From NCBI RefSeq assembly GCF_038593265.1, contig NZ_CP151979.1, positions 1,750,001-1,814,000 on the forward strand: 64,000 nucleotides of DNA, given 5' to 3'. Of this stretch, positions 18,631 to 28,415 are shown one piece after another; position 1 is the first letter of the stretch, and every line of letters starts with the position of its first letter. The notes beneath the pieces were generated by a model that was given only the letters and a program-made list of their open reading frames with translations, made no database searches and was not told the origin of the DNA. Origin of the DNA: Ureibacillus sp. FSL W7-1570 (GTDB lineage: Bacteria; Bacillota; Bacilli; Bacillales_A; Planococcaceae). Both the position numbers and the translations under genes were made by a program.

Positions 18631-18664
18631 AAAAAAATAAAAGCCCATGAATTTTTTCATGAGC
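18631..18664 (-). terminator. Terminator after spoVR
   Basis: On the minus strand GCTCATGAA pairs with TTCATGGGC and is followed by TTTTATTTTTTT, 22 nt after the spoVR stop. Confidence 0.85.
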
Positions 18665-18686
18665 TTCAACAAAACCCATCATGGAT

Positions 18687-20093
18687 TCATAGAGTCTTTC
18701 TTGAATTCCGTTTCCCATCATAAGAATAAAGGACAGGTTTTCCTTCAACCACCGTTTCCATATGGACAGGGCGTCCCCAGAGACGATAAATATAAGGCAA
18801 TACATTTTCCAAATAATACGAATCCAGTTCCATTCCTTCATAGTAATGTTTCAAATACAATTCTCCGTTTCTTAAATAATCCCCGTCTTCAACAACGATG
18901 TATGGAAATCCTCCGTTCACCCTCATCGAAACAAGTTGGTCCCGGATTTTTTCAAAGTCTTTGTTCGTAATTTGATACGTATTGCCTTTTTTCTCGAACA
19001 AATATAGATCCTCTTGTTCCACCAGTTCCTTTGTCAAATAGTTGCGGATGAAGGAAATATCCGATTCGATCTCCCGCACTTCAAAGATTTTTTCCCTGCC
19101 TGATCCCGGTTTGACCCCCATTTTTTTCATTTCTTCCGTCGGGTTGTCGTAACGCCGTTCAATATCCTCAAAAATTTTTAATCCTAAATAATAAGGGTTG
19201 ATGGAGGTTCTCGATGGTTGGAGCACCCCGGCATTGAGCTTCGCATATTCAATCGTTTCAGCCGTATCCAGATCAAGCTCCCGCATGATCCGTTGATGCC
19301 AATAGGATGCCCATCCTTCATTCATGATTTTTGTTTCAAGTTGCGGCCAGAAATACAACATTTCTTCCCGCATCATGGTCATGATGTCCCGCTGCCACTC
19401 TTCCAACTCCCGGCTGTATTGTTCTATGAACAGCAGCAAATCCTTCTCCGGTTTTGGAGGAAATTTTTTCTTTTTTTGCTTCTTCGGCTGTTCCTTTTTT
19501 TCCTCCAACCGTTCATCCAGCTTCCATAAATCGTCGTAAGGTGTTGGCAGTATGATGTTTTCTTCTTCACCCTCTTCTTCCTCTTCGTACAATAACTGCG
19601 GTCTTATTAAAGAAGGATCGATATGTTCCTGAATGGACAAAACCGCATCCAAAAATTGTTCCACTTCATATTTGCCATATTGCCGTTCATAGCTTGCGAT
19701 GCGTTCAGCCGTGGCCGTCATGCTTTCCACCATGTCCCTTCTCGTATTGGAAAAACGGACATTATTTTTAAAGAAATCGCAATGGGCCAATACATGGGCA
19801 ACTATCAGTTTGTTTTGCGTGAGGGTGTTGGATTCCAGCAAAAAGGCGTAACATGGATCCGAATTGATGACAAGTTCGTATATTTGGCTAAGGCCCAAAT
19901 CATAATGCAATTTCATTTTGTAAAATTGCTTTCCGAAGCTCCAGTGGGAAAACCTCGTCGGCATCCCGTAGGCTCCGATTGTATAAATGATATCCGCAGG
20001 GCAGATTTCATATCGCATTGGGTAAAAATCCAACCCGAATCCGATCGCGATTTCCGTAATTTCATCGATTGCTTTTTGAAGTTCTTTATCCAC
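18687..20093 (-). CDS. spoVR: SpoVR family stage V sporulation protein
   Basis: 468 residues, the same length as B. subtilis SpoVR. Recognisable blocks are [29 protein letters not shown] at the N-terminus (shown here only as a location, residues ~14-40), the tract [12 protein letters not shown] (~115), [12 protein letters not shown] (~272) and [11 protein letters not shown] (~418). SpoVR is needed for normal spore cortex formation in B. subtilis; its biochemistry is unknown. The start is GTG at 20093 after AAAGGGGTG; an ATG seven codons upstream overlaps the end of yhbH. It is the last gene of prkA-yhbH-spoVR, whose products are co-conserved in many bacteria. Confidence 0.95.
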   Translation of the reverse strand: MDKELQKAIDEITEIAIGFGLDFYPMRYEICPADIIYTIGAYGMPTRFSHWSFGKQFYKMKLHYDLGLSQIYELVINSDPCYAFLLESNTLTQNKLIVAHVLAHCDFFKNNVRFSNTRRDMVESMTATAERIASYERQYGKYEVEQFLDAVLSIQEHIDPSLIRPQLLYEEEEEGEEENIILPTPYDDLWKLDERLEEKKEQPKKQKKKKFPPKPEKDLLLFIEQYSRELEEWQRDIMTMMREEMLYFWPQLETKIMNEGWASYWHQRIMRELDLDTAETIEYAKLNAGVLQPSRTSINPYYLGLKIFEDIERRYDNPTEEMKKMGVKPGSGREKIFEVREIESDISFIRNYLTKELVEQEDLYLFEKKGNTYQITNKDFEKIRDQLVSMRVNGGFPYIVVEDGDYLRNGELYLKHYYEGMELDSYYLENVLPYIYRLWGRPVHMETVVEGKPVLYSYDGKRNSRKTL

Positions 20094-20106
20094 TTCATTC
20101 ACCCCT

Positions 20107-21267
20107 TTAAGCATTCGCTTCCTGTTTGCGGAACATGCTTTTTAACGCTTCGTAGACATCGCTTTTCTGCCGGATCACATAATGGCGGAATTTCGGGTTA
20201 TCGATTTTTTTATACGTGTTCATTAATGTGGAATAACGGTTCAGAGCGTTCACTTCCCCATATCCGAACATTTGGGAAACTTTCATCAGTTCACCGACAA
20301 GCTTCAAACATTTTTCATTGTCGCTGGACATGTTTTCACCGTCTGAAAAGTGAACTGGATATATATTGTAACGGTTTGGGCTATACTTCCGTTTAATAAG
20401 CTCGAGCGCTTTCAAATAGGCGGACGAACAAATCGTTCCTCCACTTTCCCCTTTTGTGAAAAATTCTTCTTCCGTTACGACCTTCGCTTCCGTACTGTGG
20501 GCAATAAACTCAATTTCCACTTTTTTGTATTTCGTCCGCAAAAAGCGGGTCATCCAAAAGAAAAATGACCGGGCGCAATATTTCTCAAAATTGCCCATAC
20601 TTCCACTTGTATCCATCATCGCTAATACAACCGCATTGGATTCCGGTTTCACTACCTCATTCCAGGTTTTAAAACGCAAATCTTCCTCGGTGATCGGCGT
20701 AATTTGCGCCTTTCCTCTCAGCGCATTTCGCTTAATGGCTGAAAGGATGGTGCGTTTTTTGTCTATATTCCCCATTAACCCTTTTTTGCGGATATCGTTG
20801 AATTCAATTTTTTCTGTTATGATATTGGACAGTTCCTTTTGTTCCAGATTCGGCAATTCCAATTCGCTGAATAAAATGTTTTGCACTTCTTCCAGACTGA
20901 CTTCCGCTTCATAATAGTCTCTGCCAGGCAGATTTCCCGCCTCTTTTCCTTTCCCTGGACCTTGGGCTCCGCCTTGGGAATCCCGCGCGACAATATCGCC
21001 GATTTTGCTGTCTCCTTGCCCCTGCCCAACATGTTTGGATTTTCCGTAATTGTATCGAATTTTATATTCATCGAGAGAACGGATCGGAATTTTAATGACA
21101 TCACGGCCGTTTGACATAATGATGCTTTCTTCACTGATTAAATCAGGCAAATTATTTTTTATGGCTTCCCTGACTTTTTCCATATGCCGTTGCTGGTCTT
21201 GATATCCCTTGCGATGTAAAGACCAATTTTCCCTTGAAACGATATAGTCCCTATTATTCTTTTTCAT
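20107..21267 (-). CDS. yhbH: YhbH family protein (DUF444, VWA-like domain)
   Basis: 386 residues. The N-terminal half is basic and low in structure. The C-terminal half is von Willebrand A-like with the metal-site motif MDTSGSMG (residues ~225) and later [11 protein letters not shown]. Bacillus YhbH is expressed in sporulation under sigma E and works in the same system as the PrkA kinase. Its stop lies only 13 nt before the spoVR GTG, so the two are cotranscribed. The start is chosen at [10 protein letters not shown] because the five codons before it carry the only ribosome-binding-like GGGTGAT. Confidence 0.92.
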   Translation of the reverse strand: MKKNNRDYIVSRENWSLHRKGYQDQQRHMEKVREAIKNNLPDLISEESIIMSNGRDVIKIPIRSLDEYKIRYNYGKSKHVGQGQGDSKIGDIVARDSQGGAQGPGKGKEAGNLPGRDYYEAEVSLEEVQNILFSELELPNLEQKELSNIITEKIEFNDIRKKGLMGNIDKKRTILSAIKRNALRGKAQITPITEEDLRFKTWNEVVKPESNAVVLAMMDTSGSMGNFEKYCARSFFFWMTRFLRTKYKKVEIEFIAHSTEAKVVTEEEFFTKGESGGTICSSAYLKALELIKRKYSPNRYNIYPVHFSDGENMSSDNEKCLKLVGELMKVSQMFGYGEVNALNRYSTLMNTYKKIDNPKFRHYVIRQKSDVYEALKSMFRKQEANA

Positions 21268-21370
21268 TTGATCATCACCCATCTTTCATGATTTTCCCGT
21301 ATTCTCTTGGAAAATCACTTTTTTTATCATATGCGCGTGATTTATGGAATTACCACAACATTTTTCTATT

Positions 21371-21400
21371 AAAAAAAGTGCTAAGAACAAATCTTAGCAC
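21371..21400 (-). terminator. Terminator between prkA and yhbH
   Basis: The minus-strand stem GTGCTAAGA/TCTTAGCAC with a short loop is followed by TTTTTTT. It should limit read-through from prkA into yhbH-spoVR, which therefore probably have a separate promoter. Confidence 0.85.
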
Positions 21401-21435
21401 ATACAGTGTTTGATGGTTCAGAAACGGTATTCGGT

Positions 21436-23331
21436 TTATCTGTTCAACAAACTGCCGACATAACGCAACAATTCATTCGCTGAAGTGGAATTATAACCAT
21501 ATTCATCAATCAATCTGGCAATCACTTCGTTAATCTTTTTCAACTGTGCTTCATCCGGCGTTTTTGTGGAAGTTGTGATTTTGACTACATCTTTCAAATC
21601 CGCAAACAGTTTCTTTTGGATCGCTTCCCGCAGTCTCTCGTGGGAATTGTAATCGAATTTCTTCCCTTTCCGGGCATAAGCGGAAAGGCGGATGAGAATT
21701 TCTTCCCTGAATGCCTTTTTCGCATTTTCGGAGATGCCGATTTGTTCTTCGATGGAACGCATCAATTTTTCATCCGGCGGCAATTCTTCGCCAGTCAGCG
21801 GATCTTTGATTTTTTGTTTGTTGCAATAAGCTTCCACATTGTCCAAATAGTTGTTTAAAAGCGTTTTGGCAGATTCTTCATAGGAATATACGAAGGCTTT
21901 TTGCACTTCATTTTTCGCGATTTCATCATATTCCCGTCTTGCGATGGCAATGTAGTTCAAATATTTTTCCCGCTCTTCCGGCGAGATGGATGGATGTTGA
22001 TCTAGTCCATCTTTTAATGACCTTAAAACGTCCAACGCATTGATGGATGGCACTTCTTTGCGGATAATGGCCGATGAAATGCGGTTGATGACATAGCGTG
22101 GATCGATGCCCTTCATTCCTTCATTCGGATATTCTTTTTTCAATTCCTCCACATCCGCTGAATTATATCCTTCCACCGTTTCACCGTCGTAAAGCCGCAT
22201 TTTTTTCACAATGTCTATGCCTTGTTTTTTCGGCACTTCCAGTCTTGTCAATACTGAGAAGATGGCGGCGACTCTTAATGCGTGCGGGGCTATATGCACA
22301 TGGGCCATATCGCTTTCCTTGATCATTTTTTCATAAATTTTCACTTCTTCGCTCACTTTTAAATTGTATGGTACAGGCATTACGATAATTCTTGAGTGAA
22401 GCGCTTCGTTCTTTTTATTGGCAATGAAGGAACGGTATTCGGTTTCGTTCGTATGGGCCACGATAAGCTCATCGGCTGAAATTAACGCGAACCGGCCCGC
22501 TTTGAAGTTTCCTTCCTGAGTCAAAGACAATAAGTGCCATAAAAATTTCTCATCAAGTTTTAACATTTCCTGGAATTCCATCAACCCGCGGTTTGCTTTA
22601 TTCAATTCGCCGTCAAAACGGTAGGCTCGCGGATCGGATTCCGAACCGTATTCCGCAATCGTCGAGAAATCGATGCTGCCTGTCAAATCTGCGATGTCTT
22701 GGGATTTTGGATCGGATGGGGTGAATGTCCCAATTCCGACGCGTTTATCTTCCGAGAAGAAAATGCGCTCCACGATGACATCTTCAATACGGCCGCCATA
22801 TTCCTGTTCCAAACGCAATTGATTCAATGGCGATAAACTGCCTTCAATGCGGATGCCGTATTCTTTGTAGAAATCCTCCCGGAGATGATGGGGGATTAAA
22901 TGCAATGGATCTTCATGCATCGGGCATCCTTTGATGGCATAGACCGCTCCTTCATCGGTGCGGGTATATTTCTCCAATCCCCGCTTTAACAAAGTGACAA
23001 TGGTTGATTTCCCACCGCTGACCGGCCCCATGAGAAGCAAAATCCGTTTCCGTACATCCAGTCTTTTTGCTGCGGGATGGAAATATTCTTCCACCAGCCG
23101 TTCAATCGTTGACTCCAATCCGAAGATTTCATTGCTGAAAAATTTATATATCTTTTGTCCATTTTTTTCCTCTATCCCTGCGCTTTTAATCATATTGTAA
23201 ACGCGAGCATGTGCGGATTGTGCAACTTCTGGCCGTTTTTTTACAATTTCCAAATACTCGGCAAAGGTACCTTCCCACTTCAGCTTTTCCTCTTCTTCTC
23301 TATGTTCTCTGATTTTCTTTAAGATATCGAT
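21436..23331 (-). CDS. prkA: PrkA serine protein kinase / AAA+ ATPase with apparent ATC start
   Basis: 631 codons, exactly the length I recall for B. subtilis PrkA. The Walker A motif GPVSGGKST lies near residues 101-110 and the C-terminal kinase-like domain follows residue ~380. Homology extends 26 codons upstream of the first canonical start (TTG at 23253): the conserved IDILKKI and LKWEGTFAEYLE are encoded there. In place of the usual ATG stands ATC (23331-23329), 9 nt after a strong GGAGG, and no in-frame ATG, GTG or TTG exists between. Either ATC is used or the base is an error. PrkA acts in sporulation in the mother cell; a Lon-like protease activity has also been reported. First of the set with yhbH and spoVR. 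Confidence 0.93.
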   Translation of the reverse strand: MDILKKIREHREEEEKLKWEGTFAEYLEIVKKRPEVAQSAHARVYNMIKSAGIEEKNGQKIYKFFSNEIFGLESTIERLVEEYFHPAAKRLDVRKRILLLMGPVSGGKSTIVTLLKRGLEKYTRTDEGAVYAIKGCPMHEDPLHLIPHHLREDFYKEYGIRIEGSLSPLNQLRLEQEYGGRIEDVIVERIFFSEDKRVGIGTFTPSDPKSQDIADLTGSIDFSTIAEYGSESDPRAYRFDGELNKANRGLMEFQEMLKLDEKFLWHLLSLTQEGNFKAGRFALISADELIVAHTNETEYRSFIANKKNEALHSRIIVMPVPYNLKVSEEVKIYEKMIKESDMAHVHIAPHALRVAAIFSVLTRLEVPKKQGIDIVKKMRLYDGETVEGYNSADVEELKKEYPNEGMKGIDPRYVINRISSAIIRKEVPSINALDVLRSLKDGLDQHPSISPEEREKYLNYIAIARREYDEIAKNEVQKAFVYSYEESAKTLLNNYLDNVEAYCNKQKIKDPLTGEELPPDEKLMRSIEEQIGISENAKKAFREEILIRLSAYARKGKKFDYNSHERLREAIQKKLFADLKDVVKITTSTKTPDEAQLKKINEVIARLIDEYGYNSTSANELLRYVGSLLNR

Positions 23332-23430
23332 AGCGCCTTCCCTCCATTCAGGGCTTTTAATTTATAACATAGTATGTTTACGTTTTGTTTCTGATACCAA
23401 AGAATTTTAATTTGCGAGTCTATGAGATAG

Positions 23431-23472
23431 AAAAAAGCTCCCCTAAGCATGATTGCTTTAGGAAAGCTTTTC
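23431..23472 (-). terminator. Terminator after the flavin reductase gene
   Basis: On the minus strand AAAGCTTTCCTAAAGCA pairs with TGCTTAGGGGAGCTTT (two mismatches) and ends in a T-run. Confidence 0.7.
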
Positions 23473-23521
23473 AAAACTCCCAATACCATATTATGTTGGG
23501 ACATTGTTTTTATGAAAAATT

Positions 23522-23998
23522 TTATCCGCCATAATAGAAGCCGGTTTCTTTCATTGTAAGCGGATCGCCTTCGCGATGGACGCCGGCATTGATCACTTCT
23601 CCAACGTAAATGTAATGGTCTCCTTTTTCAACCTTGTCCACCACTTTGCATTCGAAGAAACTCAATGCATCTTTAAAAATCGGGCAGCCTGTTTCTTCCG
23701 TGTAGAATTCATAGCCAGCCAATGTATTGCCTTCCGGTTGCAATGATTTAAAGAAAGCAGTGACCATATCTTTTTGTCCGCTTTCCAAAATATTGACGCT
23801 GAATACGCCGCTTTCTGCGATCTGTTTTTGGGAGCGGGTGCCCTCTTTTACAGCAATCGCTACAAGAGGCGGCTCAAAAGAAGTTTGTGTTAAAAAGTTT
23901 CCTGCAAAGCCGTTTACCCCTTCATTATCTTTTGTACCAATAATATACAACCCGTATGTGATACCTCTAAGTGCTGTTCTTTTCGCCTTCGGATCCAT
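23522..23998 (-). CDS. Flavin reductase-like domain protein
   Basis: 158 residues of the FMN-binding split-barrel flavin reductase family. GITYGLYIIG at the start, NFLTQTSFEPPLVAIAVK (~34-51) and FSVNIL (~71) are typical FMN-binding parts. Such proteins reduce flavin with NAD(P)H or act as diflavin partners; the acceptor here is unknown. AGGAGGG lies 6 nt before the ATG. It appears to be a one-gene unit. Confidence 0.85.
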   Translation of the reverse strand: MDPKAKRTALRGITYGLYIIGTKDNEGVNGFAGNFLTQTSFEPPLVAIAVKEGTRSQKQIAESGVFSVNILESGQKDMVTAFFKSLQPEGNTLAGYEFYTEETGCPIFKDALSFFECKVVDKVEKGDHYIYVGEVINAGVHREGDPLTMKETGFYYGG

Positions 23999-24094
23999 TC
24001 CAATCCCTCCTAGTATTCTTTTAAAATGATTCTAGTTTTATTATACAAACAACCGTGTATATTTTTCCACATTTTAGGACTTGCATTGCACACG

Positions 24095-24128
24095 AAAAAA
24101 ACTGTCCGGAAGTTCTTCCAAACAGTTT
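24095..24128 (-). terminator. Terminator after the degV-like gene
   Basis: The minus-strand stem AAACTGT-TGGAAG / CTTCC-ACAGTTT is followed by TTTT, shortly after the stop. Confidence 0.8.
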
Positions 24129-24138
24129 GCTATTCCCG

Positions 24139-24987
24139 TCATTTTTTACTTTTTCTTTTATACAGGATTCCTAACGTATTGGGTCCGCAGTGGGAGGAAA
24201 TGGTGCAGCCTGCAGTCGTTTCGATGATTTGTTCGAAATTAGCATAGGTTTCAACGGCCTCCCTCACTTTTTGAACCGTTTCCGGCGAGCAATAGGAATG
24301 GGTGATGAACACTCTTGAATAATCGATATCATTGTTATTTTCAAGACGATCTTTTACATAATTCACGATGCAACGGTCAAAATTTCCCCGATATTTTTTG
24401 CCGACAATCATTTTTCCATCGACCACTTCGATGGACGGTTTAATTCTTAGCAAAGTGGCGCCGAACGCTTCAATTCCGGAACAACGTCCGCCTTTTCTCA
24501 AGTATTCCATTGTATCAATAACGAAGCTGGCATCCACTTTAGGAGCCACCTCTTCCAAATGTTTGACAATCACTTCCGGTTGAACCCCTTCTTGTGCCAT
24601 CAGTGCGGCTTCGTAAACAATGTGGCCGCTTCCAGTTGAAAGATTTTGCGAATCCACCACATACACATTATCAAACTGTTGGGCAGCCATTTTTGCATTT
24701 TGGCAGCAAGAGGAAAAACCTGAACCTAAACTGATATGTATCACCGCATCATAATTCTGGGAAAATTCCTTGAAAAAATTTTCATATTCAAACGTATTGA
24801 CCGCCGCTGTTTTGCATGATTTTCCTTCCTGTCCGACATAACGGAATATATCTTTCGGTTCAATATCAATACCATCGCGGAAATCTTCGTCATCAATCAA
24901 TACATGCAAAGGCATCAATGAAATATCAAATTGTTCTATAATTTGGGGAGATAAATCACATGTACTATCAGCTGTAATTTTAATCAT
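24139..24987 (-). CDS. DegV family fatty-acid-binding protein
   Basis: 282 residues, the family size. The N-terminal TADSTCDLSPQ, the central HISLGSGFSSCCQNA (~88-102, Ser pocket) and VIDTMEYLRKGGRCSG (~160-175) are diagnostic. In Firmicutes such proteins (FakB) bind fatty acids for the FakA kinase; which lipid is bound cannot be told. The ATG at 24987 follows GAGGTGAACTGT; 15 codons upstream lack support. Confidence 0.92.
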   Translation of the reverse strand: MIKITADSTCDLSPQIIEQFDISLMPLHVLIDDEDFRDGIDIEPKDIFRYVGQEGKSCKTAAVNTFEYENFFKEFSQNYDAVIHISLGSGFSSCCQNAKMAAQQFDNVYVVDSQNLSTGSGHIVYEAALMAQEGVQPEVIVKHLEEVAPKVDASFVIDTMEYLRKGGRCSGIEAFGATLLRIKPSIEVVDGKMIVGKKYRGNFDRCIVNYVKDRLENNNDIDYSRVFITHSYCSPETVQKVREAVETYANFEQIIETTAGCTISSHCGPNTLGILYKRKSKK

Positions 24988-25154
24988 ACAGTTCACCTCA
25001 AATATTTTTCTTATCCCACAAAATTTCTTCAATTATAACACATTCCATATCCGTAAAATCATTATGAAGTACTTTTCCTTAAAACATTTGAATAATCGTT
25101 TGTCCATAACTGTTCAAAAAGTTTTGAATAATCTTTGAAAATCCATTAACTTGC

Positions 25155-25317
25155 TTTTAAACTTCACTCATTCGGGGTACAATTTAGACAAAAGGATGGA
25201 TGGATTACAATTTGTAAAAGCATTTACATTGTTGCCCCATGCTTTAAATCCTTACTTTCAAAACCCCTTTCTTATCTACTCCCTTTGGTGCGGGAATCCT
25301 CCCGCACCTCTTTTTTG
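25155..25317 (+). ncRNA. Possible small RNA ending in a strong terminator
   Basis: The 469-bp gap between degV and the reductase gene has a plus-strand hairpin terminator (25287-25317) with no credible gene in front. A TACAAT box at about 25180 could be the -10 of a promoter giving a transcript of ~120-130 nt. The open frame over this stretch runs through the terminator and has no ribosome-binding site, so I favour an untranslated RNA or a leader remnant. Evidence is limited to these two signals. Confidence 0.25.
25287..25317 (+). terminator. Strong terminator without an upstream gene
   Basis: The stem GGTGCGGGA / TCCCGCACC with an ATCC loop is followed by TCTTTTTTG on the plus strand. Confidence 0.85.
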
Positions 25318-25456
25318 TTCCAAACCACTTTTTACAATTTGCAAGGAACATTGAATGGATAAATTCCCCACAGCAAATCGGTTCTTTCATACGGCAGTAT
25401 TTGGTAAACTAAACAAAGGGTTGTAAAAAATGAAGAGGATGAAGGAAGGTTCAATC

Positions 25457-26380
25457 ATGAGAATACAAAGGGTATCCATCATCGGTCTCGGTGCGCTGGG
25501 CATCATGTATGGCCACCATTTATCAAAAAAATTGCCCAAAGAAAATGTACGGATCATCGCCGATGAACAACGCATACAAAAATATAAAAATGAAGGCGTA
25601 TTCTGCAATGGGGAAAAATGTGAATTTCGCTATGTAACGCCTGATGAACAGGTGGAACCGGCAGATTTGCTTATTTTTACGGTGAAATTTCACGGTTTGG
25701 AGGAAGCCATTCGCTTTGCCAAACACCACGTTGGAGAAAATACAATCATCATTTCCGCGTTGAACGGCATCATTAGCGAAGAAATGATCGGGCAAGCTTA
25801 CGGTTTTGACAAAGTCCTTTACTGCGTTGCGCAAGGCATGGATGCAGTAAAAGTCGGCAACAAACTGACTTATGACCATAAAGGGATTCTCGTTTTTGGC
25901 GATAAAGAACCAGGCATCATCAGCGAAAAAACAAAAGGCCTAAGAGAATTTTTCGATTCCGTCCAACTCCCCCATCAAGTAGATACGAACATGACCCATC
26001 GCCTCTGGGGAAAATTTATGTTGAACGTTGGGGTCAATCAAACGGTCGCCGTCTACAAGGGCAATTACGGGACAGTGCAAAATGAAGGGGAAGCAAGAAA
26101 TACGATGATTGCTGCGATGAAAGAAGTCATTGCCATTTCCGAGAAAGCGGGTGTCCCGTTATCCGAACAGGATTTGCAATATTGGCTCGATGTATTAAGC
26201 ACTTTAAGCCCTGATGGAAAACCATCCATGGCGCAAGATGTAGATGCAAAGCGGCCAAGTGAAGTGGAATTATTCTCCGGCACCGTACTTAAACTTGGAG
26301 AAAAATACGGAATCGATACGCCTGTGAATAAAATGCTGTACGAAAAAATAAAAGAAATGGAAGCCGAATACGTTCATTAA
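25457..26380 (+). CDS. Ketopantoate reductase family (ApbA/PanE) protein
   Basis: 307 residues. The N-terminal Rossmann motif GLGALGIMYG (~9-18) binds NADP(H). The C-terminal helical domain contains KFMLNVGVNQ (Lys ~174, Asn ~177), matching the catalytic region of 2-dehydropantoate 2-reductases, which make pantoate for coenzyme A. Bacillales often have several paralogs, so this need not be the biosynthetic enzyme. The ATG at 25457 follows AAGGAAGG by 7 nt. Confidence 0.85.
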   Translation: MRIQRVSIIGLGALGIMYGHHLSKKLPKENVRIIADEQRIQKYKNEGVFCNGEKCEFRYVTPDEQVEPADLLIFTVKFHGLEEAIRFAKHHVGENTIIISALNGIISEEMIGQAYGFDKVLYCVAQGMDAVKVGNKLTYDHKGILVFGDKEPGIISEKTKGLREFFDSVQLPHQVDTNMTHRLWGKFMLNVGVNQTVAVYKGNYGTVQNEGEARNTMIAAMKEVIAISEKAGVPLSEQDLQYWLDVLSTLSPDGKPSMAQDVDAKRPSEVELFSGTVLKLGEKYGIDTPVNKMLYEKIKEMEAEYVH

Positions 26381-26436
26381 CCTCCGGATATGGTCATCAT
26401 TTGACGGTTGTTTTCCTGGGGAATACTTTTGTCGGT

Positions 26437-26482
26437 CAAAAAACGGATTGGAAAAAGAACCATTTTCCAATCCGCTTTTTTT
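26437..26482. terminator. Bidirectional terminator between convergent genes
   Basis: The perfect stem CGGATTGGAAAA / TTTTCCAATCCG is flanked by A6 on the left and T7 on the right. Confidence 0.9.
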
Positions 26483-26487
26483 ATTGC

Positions 26488-27552
26488 TTAAAATTCGATT
26501 TGCCCATTCCCTTCCGCTTCCCATTTTGCCACTTCTTCCCGGACAATCGGCGCCACTTCTTTTCCTAACAACTCAATACATCTCATCACATCTTCATGTG
26601 CCATAGAGCCAACAGGGCAGTGCAGCATAAAGCGGGTTACTCCCACATTTTTGCGCAAGAAAATTATTTTTTCGGCGACGGTTTTAACATCCCCGCAATA
26701 CAGTGCCCCTTCCATACTTCTGGCGTAATCGAAAGTCGCTTGGGTATATGGTCCCCATCCCCGTTCCCTGCCTAAAACATTCATTGCATATTGGGTTGGA
26801 GGGAAAAATTTTTCCACCGCTTCTTCCGTCGTATCTGCCACAAACCCGTGAGAATGGGTGGCCACTTTAAGTTTTGAAAGATCATGTCCCGCTTCTTTAG
26901 CCGCGCGGTAATACAGCTTCACCAAAGGGGCAAATTGCAATGGACTGCCGCCGATGATTGCCAAACATAATGGCAATCCCAATGCCCCTGCCCGTGCTAC
27001 CGATTGTGGAGTCCCGCCGCTTGCAATCCAAATGGGAACCTCTTTTTCCGGTCTCGGATACACTCCTCTGCCATCAATGCTTGGACGATGTTTCCCGTTC
27101 CAATGAATCAATTCATTTTTTTGAATTTGCAGCAATAATTGCAATTTTTCCTCAAACAATTCATCATAATCCTTTAAGTCATACCCAAACAGCGGGAAAG
27201 ATTCAATGAAAGAACCTCTGCCGGCCATAATTTCCGCCCGTCCATTGGAAATCGCATCCACCGTGGCAAATTGTTGATACACCCGGACAGGATCATCGGA
27301 TGATAATACCGTTACCGCACTTGTCAGCCTGATGCGTTTTGTTTTCGTTGCCGCAGCTGCAAGCAAAACGGCAGGAGCTGAACAGGCGTAATCCTTCCGA
27401 TGATGTTCCCCAACACCGTAAACATCCAATCCCACTGCATCCGCCAGTTCGATTTCTTCCACCACTTCCCGGAGGCGTTCAGCATGACTGATCACTTTTC
27501 CGGTTCTTACATCGGGAGTCGTTTCAACAAATGTCGTTAATCCTATTTCCAT
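26488..27552 (-). CDS. LLM-class flavin-dependent oxidoreductase
   Basis: 354 residues of the luciferase-like monooxygenase fold. GVGEHHRKDYACSAP (~45-60) and IMAGRGSFIESFPLFGYDL (~109-127) are typical of the subgroup annotated as atu2307-like or alkanal monooxygenase-like oxidoreductases; PIWIASGGTPQSVARAG (~173) is the phosphate-binding region. It uses reduced FMN or F420-type flavins; the substrate is unknown. GGAGGATGAAGA precedes the ATG. Confidence 0.9.
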   Translation of the reverse strand: MEIGLTTFVETTPDVRTGKVISHAERLREVVEEIELADAVGLDVYGVGEHHRKDYACSAPAVLLAAAATKTKRIRLTSAVTVLSSDDPVRVYQQFATVDAISNGRAEIMAGRGSFIESFPLFGYDLKDYDELFEEKLQLLLQIQKNELIHWNGKHRPSIDGRGVYPRPEKEVPIWIASGGTPQSVARAGALGLPLCLAIIGGSPLQFAPLVKLYYRAAKEAGHDLSKLKVATHSHGFVADTTEEAVEKFFPPTQYAMNVLGRERGWGPYTQATFDYARSMEGALYCGDVKTVAEKIIFLRKNVGVTRFMLHCPVGSMAHEDVMRCIELLGKEVAPIVREEVAKWEAEGNGQIEF

Positions 27553-27708
27553 TCTTCATCCTCCAAAAATTCCAACTCTATTTATCTCGAAATTGAAATG
27601 TTTTTCTTATCATACACAAATATCCCGGTGGTAATCAATTATTCTGTTTTAGGAATAGATTTCGGGCAACACGTAAAAAATAGAATTAAAAACAAGGAAT
27701 GAACAACG

Positions 27709-28356
27709 ATGAAACAAAGAAATTTTGGCAGCAAAGCGATTGAGTTTTTAATGATTCTCATGTTCAGTTTCGGAATTGTCATTGCCCTTTACAGTTCCTT
27801 TTCAATCAATCCGGATATATTTGATCTTAAATTGTATTTGATGCTTTTCATCACGGTGATCATTTTTTATAAACCTTTCAGAGTATCCAGTTTCCGCTTT
27901 CTTTTCTATTTGATTTGCCGCATGATTCACATGGTGAAAAATGATGACTGGGAAGCGGATTTGACACAAGACCATTTACAAAAAATTGAATACCTTTATT
28001 TATTAAAATCCCATTTTGAAAAGCGGGGATATGTCGCAATCGTCACAAAAGAGCTGGATGGTTATGATGTTGACCTTATTTTATGGAAAGGCACAAAAAA
28101 ATATATTGTCCAAATTCTCGAGTCACAAAAGGCTGTCGATATTCGAAGGGTCCAAAAAATAGCCGCCAAAAGAAAAAGGCATGGGGCGAATGGCGCATTG
28201 ATCGTTTCCAATCAACCCTTTACTGCATCTGCAAAGAAATATTCCCCGTTACACCACATACAGTTAATCAATCAGGACGAACTGTTGAAGATGAATGACG
28301 AAAAGAAGAAGTACTTTTTCCAATCGGCTTTATCCTATATTTTGCACCATAAATAA
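27709..28356 (+). CDS. Membrane-anchored Mrr-type restriction endonuclease-like protein
   Basis: 215 residues. Two N-terminal membrane segments (~11-30 and ~40-58) precede a cytosolic Mrr_cat-like nuclease domain (~85-195): YDVDLILWKG holds the catalytic Asp, YIVQILESQK the Q/E-x-K position, and GALIVSNQPFTASAKKYS is the conserved Mrr tail motif. Isolated TM-Mrr proteins are common in Bacillales and are not linked to a methylase here. The role is unknown; membrane-associated DNA binding or cleavage is possible. The start ATG is preceded by AAGGAATGAACAACG. It is followed by a shared terminator. Confidence 0.75.
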   Translation: MKQRNFGSKAIEFLMILMFSFGIVIALYSSFSINPDIFDLKLYLMLFITVIIFYKPFRVSSFRFLFYLICRMIHMVKNDDWEADLTQDHLQKIEYLYLLKSHFEKRGYVAIVTKELDGYDVDLILWKGTKKYIVQILESQKAVDIRRVQKIAAKRKRHGANGALIVSNQPFTASAKKYSPLHHIQLINQDELLKMNDEKKKYFFQSALSYILHHK

Positions 28357-28361
28357 AAACC

Positions 28362-28400
28362 ATTCGCCGGTTTTTTCATTGAAAACCGGCGAATCCATTT
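28362..28400. terminator. Bidirectional terminator
   Basis: The perfect stem ATTCGCCGGTTTT / AAAACCGGCGAAT has a poly-T side on both strands, so it serves the nuclease gene on the left and supports a minus-strand transcript from the right. Confidence 0.88.
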
Positions 28401-28415
28401 TTCCAATATTCCCCT

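Noticed and set aside
25151-25354. 67-codon frame in the gap after degV
   Set aside because: It reads through a strong terminator hairpin and has no ribosome-binding site; a small RNA is more likely.
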